Shown here piece by piece: positions 34,113 through 45,741 of a DNA stretch of 64,000 nt (position 1 is the stretch's first letter; each line of letters starts with the position of its first letter). The position numbers and the translations under genes are program-made. The notes beneath the pieces are model-generated. The model made no database searches. It saw only the letters and a program-made list of their open reading frames with translations, and had not been told where the DNA came from. Origin of the DNA: Streptococcus vicugnae (lineage in GTDB: Bacteria > Bacillota > Bacilli > Lactobacillales > Streptococcaceae); contig NZ_JAEMHW010000001.1 of assembly GCF_016461705.1 (NCBI RefSeq), positions 1-64,000 on the forward strand, in the 5' to 3' direction.

Positions 34113-35327
34113 TTAATCTTTTTTTGCAGCGGCATCATCAGTAGTTACGTTATCTAACTTTTCACCATCCTTCAATGTTTTGGCAGGATTTGAAATAACA
34201 GTTTGTCCGACTTCCAACCCACTCAAAATTTCTTGTTGCGAAGCATCAGCATTACCAACAGCTACTTCAACTTTGCTTACTTTCTTAGATTTCTTATCGT
34301 AAGTCCAGACAAATTTCTTATCACCTTCCGAAACAACTGCGTTGACTGGAACTAATTTATTTTTATTTTCGTTAACAACTTCCACAGAAACCGTAAATCC
34401 TTGCTGTAGATTTGAAGTGTCCCCTGTCAAATCAATCTTGTAATCATAAGAAGCGGCGTTATTTGATGAGCTACTTGAATCAGATGCAGCAGCATCAGCT
34501 GTTTGATTTGGATAGTTTGAAATGTATGAAATCGTACCAGTCCATTCTTTATCAGGATAAACTTTTGATTTAATTTTGACGTTTTGACCAGTTTTAATAT
34601 TTGCCAAGTCATATTCTGTCAAAGTTCCTTTGATTTGAAGTTGACCTTCTGTAGCAACGTGAACAAGTGTTTGACTATTTTTAGATGATGGATCAATATC
34701 GTTGTTAACTTCAACAACAGTACCTGAAACATCACTTGTAATAATCGTTTCATTTAATGCTTGTTGTGCCTTATTAACTTCCCCTTGAGCATCAGCGTAA
34801 GAATCATTCAAATCTTGTAGTTGTTGGTTATAACTAGCATTTTGCTCTGGACTTGGTTGCGTCGTAACAGTTTTTTCTTCCCCAGTTTCTTCATCAGTAG
34901 TTGTTGAGGTAGCTGGCAAATTACCATATTTCTTCAGATAATCAATTTGACGGCCAACCTTATTCAGATTACGAACAGCTGAGTCATATGCTGTTTGAGC
35001 AGTTGTTGTATCGTATTGTACTAACTGCTGACCAGCTGTAATTTGATCACCTACAGCAACTGTTGGTTTTGCTGAAGTCCCCTTGCTGCTATCAAAGTAT
35101 ACATACTGTTCTTGAAGTGCTGTTACTTTTCCTGTCAACAAAGTAGATGATGAAATAGTACCTTCTGTTACATTAACCGCATCATAAGATACATCAGCTT
35201 TTGAAGCAGATGATTTTGAATTTTGTAATAGCATTAATCCACCACCAGCAATAACAAAAAACGCAGCAGCAGCGCCAATCATAATCTTAGTCTTTTTTGA
35301 CATGCTTGATTTACTTCTTCTAGACAT
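34113..35327 (-). CDS. Efflux adaptor (HlyD/MacA-like membrane fusion protein)
   Basis: About 404 residues from ATG 35327 (after GAGGATAATT). A basic start and one membrane helix (KIMIGAAAAFFVIAGGGLML) precede a lipoyl/barrel-sandwich domain (KVTALQEQYVYFDSSKG, TVVEVNNDIDPSSK), a coiled-coil hairpin (about 110-200, QNASYNQQLQDLNDSYAD) and a beta-barrel domain. The C-terminus is Asp/Lys-rich. It links the permease to the cell-envelope side. First gene of the operon, behind a near-consensus promoter. Confidence 0.9.
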   Translation of the reverse strand: MSRRSKSSMSKKTKIMIGAAAAFFVIAGGGLMLLQNSKSSASKADVSYDAVNVTEGTISSSTLLTGKVTALQEQYVYFDSSKGTSAKPTVAVGDQITAGQQLVQYDTTTAQTAYDSAVRNLNKVGRQIDYLKKYGNLPATSTTTDEETGEEKTVTTQPSPEQNASYNQQLQDLNDSYADAQGEVNKAQQALNETIITSDVSGTVVEVNNDIDPSSKNSQTLVHVATEGQLQIKGTLTEYDLANIKTGQNVKIKSKVYPDKEWTGTISYISNYPNQTADAAASDSSSSSNNAASYDYKIDLTGDTSNLQQGFTVSVEVVNENKNKLVPVNAVVSEGDKKFVWTYDKKSKKVSKVEVAVGNADASQQEILSGLEVGQTVISNPAKTLKDGEKLDNVTTDDAAAKKD

Positions 35328-35375
35328 AATTATCCTCATTTTCTTTTTGTATAGTTGTATCACTCAGATAGAACA

Positions 35376-35404
35376 ATTATACATTTTTGATTTTTTACTG
35401 TCAA
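35376..35404 (-). promoter_or_regulatory. Promoter of the efflux operon
   Basis: TTGACA (35399-35404) and TATAAT (35376-35381) on the minus strand with a 17-bp spacer, about 50 bp before the adaptor start. A perfect consensus match, so expression may be high or limited by a repressor. Confidence 0.85.
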
Positions 35405-35476
35405 GAACAAACCTAAGTTTATCTTTATCACCCATTATAGAAGGTTTTTCAGGTTTTAACCTTACAAGTTTGTAAG

Positions 35477-35507
35477 CAAAAAAGTCTGAAGCATTTTTGC
35501 TTCAGAC
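35477..35507 (-). terminator. Terminator of the pyr operon
   Basis: GTCTGAAGCA (35484-35493) pairs with TGCTTCAGAC (35498-35507), with T6 on the minus strand. 25 bases past the carB stop. Confidence 0.9.
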
Positions 35508-35532
35508 CTTCTGCTGTATATTAAGAATTAAA

Positions 35533-38500
35533 CTAGATGGCTTGTGTTGTAAATCCACGACTTTCAAGTACGCGAATCATCGCATCAACAGTATCAAGTG
35601 CCGTAAAGAGTGGAACGCCATGCTCAATAGCAGAGCTACGAATAATCGCTCCATCTTCATCAAGTGTACGTTTTGTACCGACAGTATTTACAATAGCTTG
35701 TACTTTTCCTGTACGAACAAGTGCTGGAATATCATTATCGTCATCAACACCAAGTTTATCGACAATAGTAGAATCCAAACCATGTTTTGCAAAGTAAGCT
35801 GCTGTACCATGTGTCGCAAAAATGCTGTAGCCAATATTTGCAAAACGTTTGGCTAAACCAAGTGCTTCTTCTTTAGTATCATCAGAAACCGTAAAGACAA
35901 CATTACCAAATGATGGCAAGTGGAAGTATGAGGCTTCAAAGGCTTTGTAGAGAGCTTTTTCAAGCGTTAAATCAGATCCCATAACTTCACCAGTTGATTT
36001 CATTTCAGGTCCAAGTAAGCTATCAACCTTAGCAAGTTTTGTGAATGAGAAGACCGGAGCTTTTACATGCACATAATCTGATTCTGGGTATAGACCGTCT
36101 TGATAACCAAGGTCAGCAAGACTTTGACCAAGAATCAATTTTGTAGCAACTTGCGCCATTGGAATGTTAGTGACTTTAGATAAGAATGGAACTGTACGAC
36201 TGGCACGAGGATTAACTTCAATGACATAAACTGTTTCATCTTTGATGACAAACTGAATATTCATCATACCGTAGCAGTTCAAACCAATCGCCAAACGTTT
36301 TGTGTAATCTGCAATTGTTTCTTGTACTTTCTTAGAAAGTGTTTGTGGTGGGTAAACCGCCATTGAGTCACCTGAGTGAACACCTGCACGTTCAATGTGT
36401 TCCATGATACCTGGGATAAGCACATCCTTACCATCAGAAATGGCATCAACTTCACATTCTCGACCAACGATGTATGAGTCAACAAGAACTGGATGATCTG
36501 GGCTAGCTTTTACAGCAGTACGCATGTAAGAACGAAGATCTTCTTCATTTTCTACGATTTCCATCGCACGTCCACCTAATACGTATGATGGACGAACAAG
36601 AACTGGGAAGCCAATCTTACGCGCAGCTTCAACCGCTTCTTCTTCATTTGTTGCAGTTTGTCCTGGTGGTTGAGGAATATCCAATTCTTTCAAAGCTTGT
36701 TCAAAGAGGTCACGGTCTTCGGCACGATCAAGATCAGCAACCTGTGTACCAAGAATTTTGACACCAGCCTTAGAAAGTGGCTCAGCCAAGTTAATAGCAG
36801 TTTGACCACCAAATTGAACGATAACACCTTTTGGCTGCTCAAGCTCGATAACATTCATAACATCTTCAAATGTTAATGGCTCGAAGTAAAGTTTATCAGA
36901 AATTGAGAAGTCAGTTGATACTGTTTCAGGATTTGAGTTCATGATAATAGCTTCATATCCTGCAGCTTGGATAGCTTTAACAGAGTGAACAGTCGCATAG
37001 TCAAACTCAACCCCTTGACCAATACGGATTGGTCCTGAACCAAGTACAATAATTGATTCTTTATCTGACTTGATTGATTCATTTTCCCATTCATATGTTG
37101 AATAGAAATATGGTGTAGCTGATTCAAATTCAGCCGCACAAGTATCAACCATCTTGTAAACAGGGATAATTTTGTTTTCTGTACGAATAGCACGTACTTC
37201 ATCAGCGGTTATGTTCCATAGCTCAGCGATTTTAAGATCTGCAAAACCATTACGCTTAGCTTCTTTAAGAACATCAACATCTCCAATATGACTGGCTAAC
37301 TCTTGCTCAAGTTCAAAAATGTGAAGTAATTTATCAAGGAAGAAGAGATCAATTTTTGTCAATTTAGACAACTCTTCAATCGTATATCCGCGACGGATAG
37401 CTTCAGACAGATAGAATAAGCGATCGTCTTGAGCACGAACAATCTTATTAACTAATTCATCATCAGTAACATTTGTGAGCTCTGGCATTTCATTATGATG
37501 AACACCAATTTCAAGTGAACGACAAGCCTTCAAGAGTGATTCTTCAATGTTACGACCGATTGCCATAACTTCACCTGTCGCTTTCATTTGAGTTCCCAAG
37601 CGACGTTCACCATTTTCAAATTTATCAAATGGGAAACGTGGAATTTTAGCAACCACATAGTCAAGAGCTGGTTCAAACATAGCATATGTTGTTCCAGTTA
37701 CTGGGTTGACCATTTCATCAAGTGTCAAACCAACGGCAATTTTAGCAGCCAATTTAGCGATTGGGTAACCTGTTGCTTTTGAGGCAAGAGCTGATGAACG
37801 TGATACACGTGGGTTAACTTCGATAACGTAGTATTTGAAACTATTTGGATCGAGTGCTAGCTGAACGTTACAGCCACCTTCAATTTTAAGGGCACGAATG
37901 ATACTTAGACTAGCGTCACGCAACATTTGGTTTTCAATATCTGAAAGAGTTTGTGTTGGCGCAAAAACAATTGAGTCACCAGTGTGAATACCAACTGGGT
38001 CAAAATTTTCCATGTTACAAACAACAAGGGCGTTATCTGCAGCATCACGCATTACTTCATATTCAATTTCTTTAAAACCAGCAATTGAGCGTTCAATCAA
38101 ACATTGTGTTACGGGTGATAATTTCAAACCATTTTCAGCGATTTCGCGAAGTTCTTCTTCATTATCACACATACCGCCACCAGTACCTCCAAGGGTGAAG
38201 GCAGGACGAACGATAACTGGATAACCAATTGATTCTGCAAATGCAACAGCTTCATCAACAGTATTGACAATTTCAGATTCTGGAATTGGTTGATTAAGTT
38301 CTTCCATCAACTGTTTGAAGAGATCACGATCTTCTGCTCGGTCAATAGCTGATAATTTTGTTCCTAACAACTCAACACCGAGTTCATCAAGGATACCAGC
38401 TTTTGACAATTCCATTGCCATGTTAAGACCAGTTTGTCCTCCCAATGTTGGAAGAAGGGCATCTGGACGTTCTTTGCGAAGAATACGAGTAACAAACTCA

Positions 38501-38712
38501 GTTGTCAAAGGTTCAATGTAAACCTTATCTGCAATCTCTTTATCAGTCATGATTGTTGCAGGGTTTGAGTTAACAAGAACAACGCTATACCCTTCTTCTT
38601 TGAGGGCTAAACAAGCCTGTGTTCCGGCATAGTCAAATTCTGCTGCCTGACCGATAATAATCGGACCAGAACCAATCACCATAATTTTTTTAATATCTGT
38701 ACGTTTTGGCAT
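35533..38712 (-). CDS. carB: Carbamoyl-phosphate synthase large subunit
   Basis: 1059 residues with the duplicated ATP-grasp architecture. The first half starts [20 protein letters not shown] and the second [18 protein letters not shown]. Each is followed by ATP-binding [13 protein letters not shown] or [12 protein letters not shown], and by metal-binding [11 protein letters not shown] or [11 protein letters not shown]. The C-terminal MGS-like allosteric domain (about 930-1059) ends the protein. It makes carbamoyl phosphate with CarA. Last gene of the pyrimidine operon, 107 bases after carA. Confidence 0.97.
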   Translation of the reverse strand: MPKRTDIKKIMVIGSGPIIIGQAAEFDYAGTQACLALKEEGYSVVLVNSNPATIMTDKEIADKVYIEPLTTEFVTRILRKERPDALLPTLGGQTGLNMAMELSKAGILDELGVELLGTKLSAIDRAEDRDLFKQLMEELNQPIPESEIVNTVDEAVAFAESIGYPVIVRPAFTLGGTGGGMCDNEEELREIAENGLKLSPVTQCLIERSIAGFKEIEYEVMRDAADNALVVCNMENFDPVGIHTGDSIVFAPTQTLSDIENQMLRDASLSIIRALKIEGGCNVQLALDPNSFKYYVIEVNPRVSRSSALASKATGYPIAKLAAKIAVGLTLDEMVNPVTGTTYAMFEPALDYVVAKIPRFPFDKFENGERRLGTQMKATGEVMAIGRNIEESLLKACRSLEIGVHHNEMPELTNVTDDELVNKIVRAQDDRLFYLSEAIRRGYTIEELSKLTKIDLFFLDKLLHIFELEQELASHIGDVDVLKEAKRNGFADLKIAELWNITADEVRAIRTENKIIPVYKMVDTCAAEFESATPYFYSTYEWENESIKSDKESIIVLGSGPIRIGQGVEFDYATVHSVKAIQAAGYEAIIMNSNPETVSTDFSISDKLYFEPLTFEDVMNVIELEQPKGVIVQFGGQTAINLAEPLSKAGVKILGTQVADLDRAEDRDLFEQALKELDIPQPPGQTATNEEEAVEAARKIGFPVLVRPSYVLGGRAMEIVENEEDLRSYMRTAVKASPDHPVLVDSYIVGRECEVDAISDGKDVLIPGIMEHIERAGVHSGDSMAVYPPQTLSKKVQETIADYTKRLAIGLNCYGMMNIQFVIKDETVYVIEVNPRASRTVPFLSKVTNIPMAQVATKLILGQSLADLGYQDGLYPESDYVHVKAPVFSFTKLAKVDSLLGPEMKSTGEVMGSDLTLEKALYKAFEASYFHLPSFGNVVFTVSDDTKEEALGLAKRFANIGYSIFATHGTAAYFAKHGLDSTIVDKLGVDDDNDIPALVRTGKVQAIVNTVGTKRTLDEDGAIIRSSAIEHGVPLFTALDTVDAMIRVLESRGFTTQAI

Positions 38713-38819
38713 TATTTTCTCCTATTTGTCAACTCTCTGATTGACTTTAAATATGTTAATGACCTTGCTGTCAGTCATTTTGCAATTTACCGACAAGATT
38801 TTGATGTCGAATGACTTTT

Positions 38820-39908
38820 TTAACGATTAGCTTTTTCAGCTTGGAAAGCATCAATCAATTCGATGAAGTCATCGAAAAGATAGCTTGCATCATGTGGTCC
38901 AGGCGCAGCGTCTGGGTGGAATTGAACTGAGAAAGCTGGGAAATCACGGTGACGAACACCTTCAACAGATTTATCATTAATTTCTTCATGTGTTACCATA
39001 AGGCAATCAGGAAGTGTGTCGCGATCAACTGCATAACCGTGGTTTTGACTTGTAAAATCAATACGTCCAGTTGCAATTTCTCGAACAGCATGGTTAAATC
39101 CACGGTGACCAAATTTCATCTTATATGTCTTAGCTCCATTAGCTAAGCTGAACAATTGATGTCCCATACAAATACCAAAGATTGGAATTTTGCCTTGAAC
39201 ACCACGAATCATATCAAGCGCACCAGGAACATCTTCTGGGTTACCAGGACCATTTGATAGCATCACTCCATCAGGATTAAGATGAAGAATTTCTTCAGCT
39301 GAAATATTGTAAGGGACAACTGTCACATTACATTTACGTTTTGAAAATTCTCGTAGAATGGAATGTTTAAGTCCAAAGTCCACCAAAACAATATTTTTAC
39401 CAACACCAGGTGCTGGGTAAGCTGTTTTTGTTGAAACTTGTTCAATATTATTTGTTGGCAACACTGTAGCTCGCAATTGATCTTGTAAATGCTCAATTGT
39501 ATCTCCAGCATTTGCTAGAGTTGCTTTCATTGTACCGTGTTGACGAATAATTTTTGTAAGGGCACGGGTATCAATTCCTGAAATACCTGGGATGTTTTTT
39601 GCTTTCAAAAACTCATCTAAGGTCATTTGGTTACGCCAGTTATTTGCTCGACGAGCATTTTCAGAAACTACGACACCTTTACAAGTTGGTGTAATTGATT
39701 CGTAGTCATCTCGATTAATACCATAATTACCAACTAGTGGGTAAGTAAACGTCAAGATTTGACCATTGTAAGATTGGTCAGTGATTGATTCTTGGTAACC
39801 AGTCATACCTGTGTTGAACACAATCTCACCAGTCACATCGAGGTCAGCTCCAAATGCCTTCCCTTCAAAAATTGTTCCATCTTCTAAAATTAAAAGTCTT
39901 TTTGCCAT
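38820..39908 (-). CDS. carA: Carbamoyl-phosphate synthase small subunit
   Basis: 362 residues. The N-terminal CPSase domain ([16 protein letters not shown]) and the glutamine amidotransferase domain with nucleophile Cys in [15 protein letters not shown] and the His/Glu pair ([15 protein letters not shown]) are intact. It supplies ammonia to CarB. The ATG follows GAGAGGAATAAAA. The 70 bases upstream contain a PyrR-type hairpin. Confidence 0.97.
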   Translation of the reverse strand: MAKRLLILEDGTIFEGKAFGADLDVTGEIVFNTGMTGYQESITDQSYNGQILTFTYPLVGNYGINRDDYESITPTCKGVVVSENARRANNWRNQMTLDEFLKAKNIPGISGIDTRALTKIIRQHGTMKATLANAGDTIEHLQDQLRATVLPTNNIEQVSTKTAYPAPGVGKNIVLVDFGLKHSILREFSKRKCNVTVVPYNISAEEILHLNPDGVMLSNGPGNPEDVPGALDMIRGVQGKIPIFGICMGHQLFSLANGAKTYKMKFGHRGFNHAVREIATGRIDFTSQNHGYAVDRDTLPDCLMVTHEEINDKSVEGVRHRDFPAFSVQFHPDAAPGPHDASYLFDDFIELIDAFQAEKANR

Positions 39909-39924
39909 TTTTATTCCTCTCGTT

Positions 39925-39940
39925 TGCTCTCACGGGAGCA
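39925..39940 (-). promoter_or_regulatory. Candidate PyrR-binding hairpin before carA
   Basis: On the minus strand, TGCTCCCGTGAGAGCA forms a short stem with loop CCCGTGAG. This is close to the PyrR anti-antiterminator loop (UCCNGNGAGG) and to the leader loop at 42836-42851. It sits 16 bases before the carA start. Confidence 0.5.
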
Positions 39941-39980
39941 CTTTAACGTTTATTAGCAGACACTTCAAAATAATAAGTTA

Positions 39981-40907
39981 TCAAGCCTTACCATTAAGTA
40001 CGGCTTCTAGAATTGCCATTCGTACAAAAACACCGTTTTGCATTTGTGTAGCAATTCTTGATTTTGGCGCTTCTACCAAGCGATCAGCAATTTCAACATC
40101 TCGATTAACAGGTGCTGGGTGCATGATGATGGCAGAAGACTTCATTTTATCATATCGATCATATGTTAGACCGTATGCTCTGTGATAAGTTTCTTTTGAA
40201 AAACCACGTTCACTATCATGGCGTTCATGTTGAACACGCAACATCATCATGACATCAACTTTGTCAACAATTTCATCGATTGCAACGTATTTTCCATAAA
40301 CATCAAATTCACTTGAATACCATTGCTCTGGACCTGCAAAATACAACTCTGCCCCTAAACGTTTTAGGATTTGCATGTTTGATTTTGCAACACGTGAATG
40401 CGTAATATCACCAACGATAGCCACTTTTAGATTTTCAAAACTACCAAACTCTTCATAAATTGTCATCAAATCAAGTAAACACTGACTTGGGTGCTGACCA
40501 GAACCATCACCACCATTGACGATTGCTGTTTGAATTGTTCGACTATCAATCAATTCCTTGTAGTAATCTTCCATTGAATGTCGAATCACACAAATATCAA
40601 TGCCAAGTGAACTCATTGTGAGAATCGTATCATACAAAGTTTCACCTTTGTTAACTGAACTTGTTTTAGCATCAAATTCGATAACATCCAAACCAAGTTT
40701 TCTTTCAGCCACTTCGAATGATTTATGTGTACGCGTTGATGGTTCAAAGAAAAGATTTGCCGCAAAATATTGTCTGTCCAAACTAAAGTCGACTTCATCA
40801 TTCTTAAACGCAATACCACGTTTAATTAAGCCAAGCACTTCTTCATTTGATAATGTTTCCATTGTTACCAAATGCTTTAGTGAAACAACACCATCTGTAA
40901 TTGCCAT
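39981..40907 (-). CDS. pyrB: Aspartate carbamoyltransferase, catalytic subunit
   Basis: 308 residues. The carbamoyl-phosphate loop [20 protein letters not shown] and the Asp-binding region ([17 protein letters not shown]) are present. It condenses carbamoyl phosphate with aspartate. Starts three bases after the uraA stop. Confidence 0.97.
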   Translation of the reverse strand: MAITDGVVSLKHLVTMETLSNEEVLGLIKRGIAFKNDEVDFSLDRQYFAANLFFEPSTRTHKSFEVAERKLGLDVIEFDAKTSSVNKGETLYDTILTMSSLGIDICVIRHSMEDYYKELIDSRTIQTAIVNGGDGSGQHPSQCLLDLMTIYEEFGSFENLKVAIVGDITHSRVAKSNMQILKRLGAELYFAGPEQWYSSEFDVYGKYVAIDEIVDKVDVMMMLRVQHERHDSERGFSKETYHRAYGLTYDRYDKMKSSAIIMHPAPVNRDVEIADRLVEAPKSRIATQMQNGVFVRMAILEAVLNGKA

Positions 40908-40910
40908 TTT

Positions 40911-42173
40911 TTAGTCCTTTTCTGGAAGAATTTGATACAAGATAATACCTAGAAGTGTTGAGAAAGCAACACCTGTAATTTGTAAACCAGCAACTTGCAA
41001 TGTCAAACCACCGATACCAGATACTAGGATAACACTTGCAATCAAAAGATTTTTCTTATTATCAAAATCAATTTTGTTTTCAACTAAAATTTTAAGACCA
41101 CTTGATGCAATAACACCAAAGAGGGCAATTGAAATACCACCAATTACTGGTGTTGGAATAGATGAAAGAAGAGCTGATATTTTTCCAATAAAGCTCATCA
41201 CTACAGCAATAACAGCTGCTCCAGCAATAACATATACTGAGTAGATTTTATTAAGTGCCATAACACCAATGTTTTCACCATATGATGTTACCGGTGGAGC
41301 ACCGAAGAAACCAGCGATAATTTGTGCCAAACCATCACCTGTAAGCGTACGGTCAAGACCTGGATCTTTAAAGAAGTCACGTCCTGTCAAACTGTTAAGA
41401 ACCATTACGTGACCAAAGTGTTCAGTCATTGTTACAAAAGCGATTGGAGCCATTGTCAAAATTGCACTTGGATAAAGTTTGAAGTGATAATCCACAAAAA
41501 GAATATCAAAACTTGGAACTTGGAACCAAGCTGATTTTGCCACACCTGACAAATCAACAATGCTTTGACCTGTCACAGCACCAACTACAAAGGCAAAAAT
41601 GTAACCAACAATCAAACCAAGTAAAATTGGAATAACACCGATAATCTTTTTACCGTACATGTTAAAGAGAATAACCGCAAGAAGAGTTACCATCCCAACT
41701 AAAAGGTAAGTAAAATTGTAGTCGCCGTTTTTAAGCATCACATCATTAACAGCCGTTGTTGCAAGGCTAAGTCCGATAACGATGATGATTGGACCAACCA
41801 CAATTGGTGGAAGTACTTTATCAATCCATGCATTTCCGGCAAATTTTACAATCAAGGCAACGATTAAGTAAACCAAACCACCCGCGATAGCCCCCTGTGC
41901 TACCGCAGCAATTCCATCTGTTTTCATTAACATTTGCATTGTCGCAATGTAAGCAAAACTTGAACCCATGTAAGCTGGAATTTTATATTTGGTTACTGTC
42001 AAATGCGCTAAAGTACCTAAACCACTTGAAAATAGGGCAATTGCAGGATCAATTCCAACCAAGATTGGAACCAAAACTGTTGAACCGAACATTGCAAACA
42101 AATGTTGGAATGATAGTCCAAACAGCATTCCTGGTTTTGGCATATCATGCACATCATATCTTACGTTTTCCAC
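40911..42173 (-). CDS. uraA: Uracil permease
   Basis: 420 residues, about 12-14 membrane segments, NCS2 family; conserved stretches FGSTVLVPILVGIDPAIALF, FVTMTEHFGHVMVLN and GAPPVTSYGENIGVMALN. It imports uracil with protons (PyrP/UraA type). The start is GTG 42173, ten bases after GGAGG. Second gene of the operon, 31 bases after pyrR. Confidence 0.95.
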   Translation of the reverse strand: MENVRYDVHDMPKPGMLFGLSFQHLFAMFGSTVLVPILVGIDPAIALFSSGLGTLAHLTVTKYKIPAYMGSSFAYIATMQMLMKTDGIAAVAQGAIAGGLVYLIVALIVKFAGNAWIDKVLPPIVVGPIIIVIGLSLATTAVNDVMLKNGDYNFTYLLVGMVTLLAVILFNMYGKKIIGVIPILLGLIVGYIFAFVVGAVTGQSIVDLSGVAKSAWFQVPSFDILFVDYHFKLYPSAILTMAPIAFVTMTEHFGHVMVLNSLTGRDFFKDPGLDRTLTGDGLAQIIAGFFGAPPVTSYGENIGVMALNKIYSVYVIAGAAVIAVVMSFIGKISALLSSIPTPVIGGISIALFGVIASSGLKILVENKIDFDNKKNLLIASVILVSGIGGLTLQVAGLQITGVAFSTLLGIILYQILPEKD

Positions 42174-42204
42174 TTTTTATCATCCTCCTCAATTCTAATA
42201 CTGC

Positions 42205-42726
42205 TTAGCTTGGATCTACAATGCTAACGCGATCTTTACCATCTACTTCGATCACTTCAACAATGATTTCCTCGATAGCACTTGTTGGGATGTTTTTACC
42301 AACATAATCAGCACGAATTGGGAGTTCACGGTGTCCACGGTCAACAAGAACAGCAAGGCTAACACGAGCTGGACGACCAAGACTTACTAAGTTATCAATA
42401 GCCGCACGAATTGTACGTCCTGTATAAAGAACATCATCAACCAAAATGACATCTTTACCAGTAATATCTACTGGCATATCTGTTGTATCTTCTTCAACTT
42501 TCATATCATCACGGAAAGGTTTTGTATCAAGTTCCCCAAGAGGAATATCAATGCCTTCCAATTGTTTCAAGCGATCTTGAATACGGCGAGCAATGAAGAC
42601 ACCGCGTGTCTTAATTCCTGCTAGGACAATATTGTCAAGATTTTTATTTCGTTCAATAATCTCATAAGTGATACGTGTAATCGCACGTTTCATTGTTACG
42701 TCATCAACAATTTCTTTTGTTTTCAT
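42205..42726 (-). CDS. pyrR: Pyrimidine operon regulator / uracil phosphoribosyltransferase
   Basis: 173 residues from ATG 42726 (AGAGAGG site). The PRPP loop [18 protein letters not shown] is diagnostic. PyrR binds pyr leader RNA when UMP is high and promotes termination; it also has weak UPRTase activity. It is encoded directly behind its own attenuator. Confidence 0.97.
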   Translation of the reverse strand: MKTKEIVDDVTMKRAITRITYEIIERNKNLDNIVLAGIKTRGVFIARRIQDRLKQLEGIDIPLGELDTKPFRDDMKVEEDTTDMPVDITGKDVILVDDVLYTGRTIRAAIDNLVSLGRPARVSLAVLVDRGHRELPIRADYVGKNIPTSAIEEIIVEVIEVDGKDRVSIVDPS

Positions 42727-42746
42727 AAACAAACCTCTCTTAATAT

Positions 42747-42866
42747 ACAAAAAATCTCCTCGTTACCAAGGAGATTCCACAAAATATAGGTACAACTATG
42801 CTAGTTGCACGCTTCTTTTACCGTTCTCTCCTTGCCTGCCTCACGGGACAGTATTAAAGGATAATA
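42747..42866 (-). promoter_or_regulatory. PyrR-responsive transcription attenuator
   Basis: The leader contains a PyrR-binding loop (minus-strand CTGTCCCGTGAGGCAG, 42836-42851), an antiterminator segment, and a terminator hairpin with arms AATCTCCT and AGGAGATT (42753-42776) followed by TTTTTT. The order matches Bacillus and lactic acid bacteria pyr attenuators. Confidence 0.85.
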
Positions 42867-42877
42867 TTTACTCTTAT

Positions 42878-42906
42878 ATAATACCAAATCGTTCATCATT
42901 TGACAA
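42878..42906 (-). promoter_or_regulatory. pyr operon promoter
   Basis: TTGTCA (42901-42906) and TATTAT (42878-42883) on the minus strand, 17-bp spacer, directly upstream of the attenuator. Confidence 0.75.
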
Positions 42907-42954
42907 GGAAATTATGATTTTCGACAAAAAATATCTACCACTTTTTTGCAAAAC

Positions 42955-42997
42955 GAATAAAAAAGTAGAACTCCTAAAAAAGTTTTGTTCTACTTCT
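42955..42997 (-). terminator. Terminator after rluD
   Basis: AAGTAGAAC (42963-42971) pairs with GTTCTACTT (42987-42995), T-rich on the minus strand, just past the rluD stop. Confidence 0.85.
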
Positions 42998-43010
42998 TTG
43001 CGATTATTAA

Positions 43011-43907
43011 TTATGCTTTTCCGCTTCTTAGCTTTTCAAGTGTTTCTTTAAAAATTTCTGGAACTTCAGCTGTAAAGGTCATTGTTTCACCAGTTTTAGG
43101 GTGTGTAAAACCTAGTGTTTGAGCATGCAAGAATTGACCATTCCCCTTTAAAGTTTTACGTGGTCCGTATAATGGATCTCCAGCTACAGGATGGCCAATG
43201 TAAGCCATGTGTACACGGATTTGGTGAGTACGTCCTGTTTCCAAAGTCAATTCAACTAAAGTATAACTTCCAAAACGTTCCAATACTTTGAAATGCGTTA
43301 CTGCAGGTTTCCCTTTAGCCGTAACAGCTTGTTTTTTACGATCTTTATCAGAACGACCAATTGGCGCTTCAATGACACCACGATCATTCGGGATGTTACC
43401 ATGAACAATTGCTACATATTTACGAAGTGATTTTTTTTCCTTCAATTCCGCAGCAAGTGCATTGTGAGCGGCATCATTCTTAGCAATCATCAAAAGCCCT
43501 GAGGTATCTTTATCAATACGGTGAACAATACCTGGTCGAATCACACCGTTGATTGAAGATAAATCTTTAATATGATACATCAAAGCATTTACCAAAGTCC
43601 CTGAAGTGTGACCAACAGATGGGTGAACTACCATTCCTTGTGGTTTATTAACCACTGCAACATCTTCATCCTCATAAACAATGTCCAGCGGAATATTTTC
43701 AGCTGTATACTCTAAGACTTCTTCTTTTGGAACTTCATAAGTAATAACATCACCGACTTTAACAGCATATTTTGCTTTAACAGCTTTGTCATTTACCAAA
43801 ACAGTTCCCTTTTTGATTTCATCATTTGCTTGGCTACGTGACAATTCTGTCAAATCAGCTAACGCTTTATCCAAACGCGCGCCAGCTTCTTTAATGATTA
43901 ATTCCAT
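43011..43907 (-). CDS. rluD: RluD-family 23S rRNA pseudouridine synthase
   Basis: 298 residues from ATG 43907 (GAGGAGG site). S4 RNA-binding domain (about 3-60) and the RluA catalytic domain with Asp in [19 protein letters not shown] and the region [18 protein letters not shown]. It should modify 23S rRNA uridines. It overlaps the end of lspA by 17 bases. Confidence 0.92.
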   Translation of the reverse strand: MELIIKEAGARLDKALADLTELSRSQANDEIKKGTVLVNDKAVKAKYAVKVGDVITYEVPKEEVLEYTAENIPLDIVYEDEDVAVVNKPQGMVVHPSVGHTSGTLVNALMYHIKDLSSINGVIRPGIVHRIDKDTSGLLMIAKNDAAHNALAAELKEKKSLRKYVAIVHGNIPNDRGVIEAPIGRSDKDRKKQAVTAKGKPAVTHFKVLERFGSYTLVELTLETGRTHQIRVHMAYIGHPVAGDPLYGPRKTLKGNGQFLHAQTLGFTHPKTGETMTFTAEVPEIFKETLEKLRSGKA

Positions 43908-44364
43908 TTTCCTCCTCTTTCCATAGGGCAATAAACAAAATCACTACCCCAACTGTTAAATACGAATCCGCCACATTAAAAATAGCAAAATTCATAAAAT
44001 CCAAATGAACCATATCAACAACGTAACCAAGTCGCAAACGGTCGATAAAATTGCCGATTCCACCCGAAATAATCAACATAAGTCCAAATAAGAACCAAAA
44101 ATTGCCATTAATATTTTTAATAAAATAATAACAAGCTGCACCTACAACAGCAAGCGTGATTACAGTAAAGAACCACTGCTGATTTTGTAAGATTGAAAAA
44201 GCTGCTCCATAATTACGCAAATAGGTTAGGCTAAAAATCCCAGGTAGACACTTGCGAATGGTATTTAAAGGAATATGATTGACAATCCATAACTTACTTA
44301 GTTGATCAATAAGAATCAAAATCAAAGCAGCTATTGGAAAATAAAGTTTTCTATAGTTTTTCAT
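43891..44364 (-). CDS. lspA: Lipoprotein signal peptidase
   Basis: 157 residues, four membrane segments. The aspartic catalytic pair lies in [17 protein letters not shown] and [14 protein letters not shown]. It removes signal peptides from prolipoproteins such as the one encoded at 29859. Overlaps the LysR-type gene by 4 bases. Confidence 0.96.
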   Translation of the reverse strand: MKNYRKLYFPIAALILILIDQLSKLWIVNHIPLNTIRKCLPGIFSLTYLRNYGAAFSILQNQQWFFTVITLAVVGAACYYFIKNINGNFWFLFGLMLIISGGIGNFIDRLRLGYVVDMVHLDFMNFAIFNVADSYLTVGVVILFIALWKEEENGINH

Positions 44365-45278
44365 TTGGTCACCTTTGGACTGAATTTTTCAAAATAATCT
44401 TTCATGACAGCGATGAATTTTAAAGCACAGACTGATAAATTTTTATCACGGCGTTTGATATAAACCATTTTGTTATCTAACTTATCCTCAAGCGGAATAA
44501 CCGTAATGCCATTTACACTGCGACTATCAAGGAAACCAGAACCTGTTGCGTAGGCATCCGTACGTTCCAAAATACCATTTAACGTTGCACGGTCCGTCAC
44601 ATTAAAGACATGTGGACTGTCACTGGTATCTACAAAGTTTTCTGAGTAATATAGGTATTCATCCTTTTCTTGAGTAAAGCGAACAGTTGCGAAATTTTTC
44701 AAATCATCCATCTCTAAATTTTCTTTTTGAGTAAGCGGGTGATTCTTAGCAAGGTAAATATGAGTTTTAAAAGGAATTAATTCTACAAATTCCAACCCAA
44801 GTTTTTCCATACGCTGTAAAAGGCCCTTACGATTTTGATTATTTAAATAAATAATCCCAATTTCACTATCCCCTTGAGCAACCTCATCAAAAATTTGAAT
44901 CGTTGTGGATTCAAAAATCCGAAAATCTTTATGCTCTGGATGAGCTTTTGAAAAAGCAGTTATCAACGGTGGCAAAAAATCATAGTGTTGACTAGCAATT
45001 GAAAACTCATCAGAGTCAGAAGCTGATTGAGAAAATTGCTTCTCAAACGAATCAAAACTCTTAACAACTTCCAATGCTTTTTCATAAAATGTCATCCCAT
45101 GACTTGTTAAAACAGCACCTGTTGTTGTACGTGTGAAAATTTGAAAGCCTAATTCACCTTCAAGGTCTTTAATAGCTACTGACAAACTTGGTTGACTGAC
45201 AAAAAGCTTTGAAGCTGCTTCACGAAAGGTCCCACTGTTTGCAATAGCTACAACATATCGTAATTGTTGTATATTCAT
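44361..45278 (-). CDS. mtaR: LysR-family regulator, CpsY/MtaR type
   Basis: 305 residues from the ATG at 45278 ([16 protein letters not shown]). An HTH ([20 protein letters not shown]) is followed by a substrate-binding domain (about 95-300). The position directly upstream of lspA-rluD is that of the streptococcal CpsY/MtaR regulators, which control methionine uptake and synthesis genes and act through MET-boxes. The MET-boxes upstream of metE in this window are its likely targets. The name is inferred from neighbourhood and family, not from a sequence search. Confidence 0.8.
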   Translation of the reverse strand: MNIQQLRYVVAIANSGTFREAASKLFVSQPSLSVAIKDLEGELGFQIFTRTTTGAVLTSHGMTFYEKALEVVKSFDSFEKQFSQSASDSDEFSIASQHYDFLPPLITAFSKAHPEHKDFRIFESTTIQIFDEVAQGDSEIGIIYLNNQNRKGLLQRMEKLGLEFVELIPFKTHIYLAKNHPLTQKENLEMDDLKNFATVRFTQEKDEYLYYSENFVDTSDSPHVFNVTDRATLNGILERTDAYATGSGFLDSRSVNGITVIPLEDKLDNKMVYIKRRDKNLSVCALKFIAVMKDYFEKFSPKVTK

Positions 45279-45392
45279 TGTCAATCATTCTTTCTAAAAA
45301 ATCAATCACCTTTATTATAGCAAATTATAACTAATGGCGCTATATCAAGTAAAGCAAGACAATTACCATAAATCTCACTTTTGCGGTAAATC

Positions 45393-45418
45393 AAAAAAAG
45401 CCTGCGAAAGCAGACTTT
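45393..45418 (-). terminator. Terminator after rpmA
   Basis: AGCCTGC (45399-45405) pairs with GCAGACT (45410-45416) around GAAA, with T7 on the minus strand. Confidence 0.85.
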
Positions 45419-45426
45419 CTGTTAAA

Positions 45427-45720
45427 TTATTTTGCGATTGGATAAACTGATACTTGACGTTTATCGCGACCTTTACGTTCGAAACGAACAACACCTTCAA
45501 CTTTAGCGAAAAGTGTATCGTCACCACCGCGACCTACGTTCACACCTGGGTAGATGTGAGTACCGCGTTGACGGTAAAGGATTGATCCACCTGAAACAGT
45601 TTGACCGTCAGCTGCTTTAGCACCAAGACGTTTTGCTTCAGAATCACGACCATTTGATGTAGAACCTCCACCTTTTTTGTGGGCGAAAAGTTGCAAGTTA
45701 GCAAGATTCATTTTTAACAT
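45427..45720 (-). CDS. rpmA: 50S ribosomal protein L27
   Basis: 97 residues. The N-terminal extension [12 protein letters not shown] precedes [20 protein letters not shown]; Firmicutes L27 must be cut between these parts by Prp, whose gene is directly upstream. Last gene of rplU-prp-rpmA. Confidence 0.97.
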   Translation of the reverse strand: MLKMNLANLQLFAHKKGGGSTSNGRDSEAKRLGAKAADGQTVSGGSILYRQRGTHIYPGVNVGRGGDDTLFAKVEGVVRFERKGRDKRQVSVYPIAK

Positions 45721-45741
45721 ATGTAGTGTCCTCTTTTCAAA

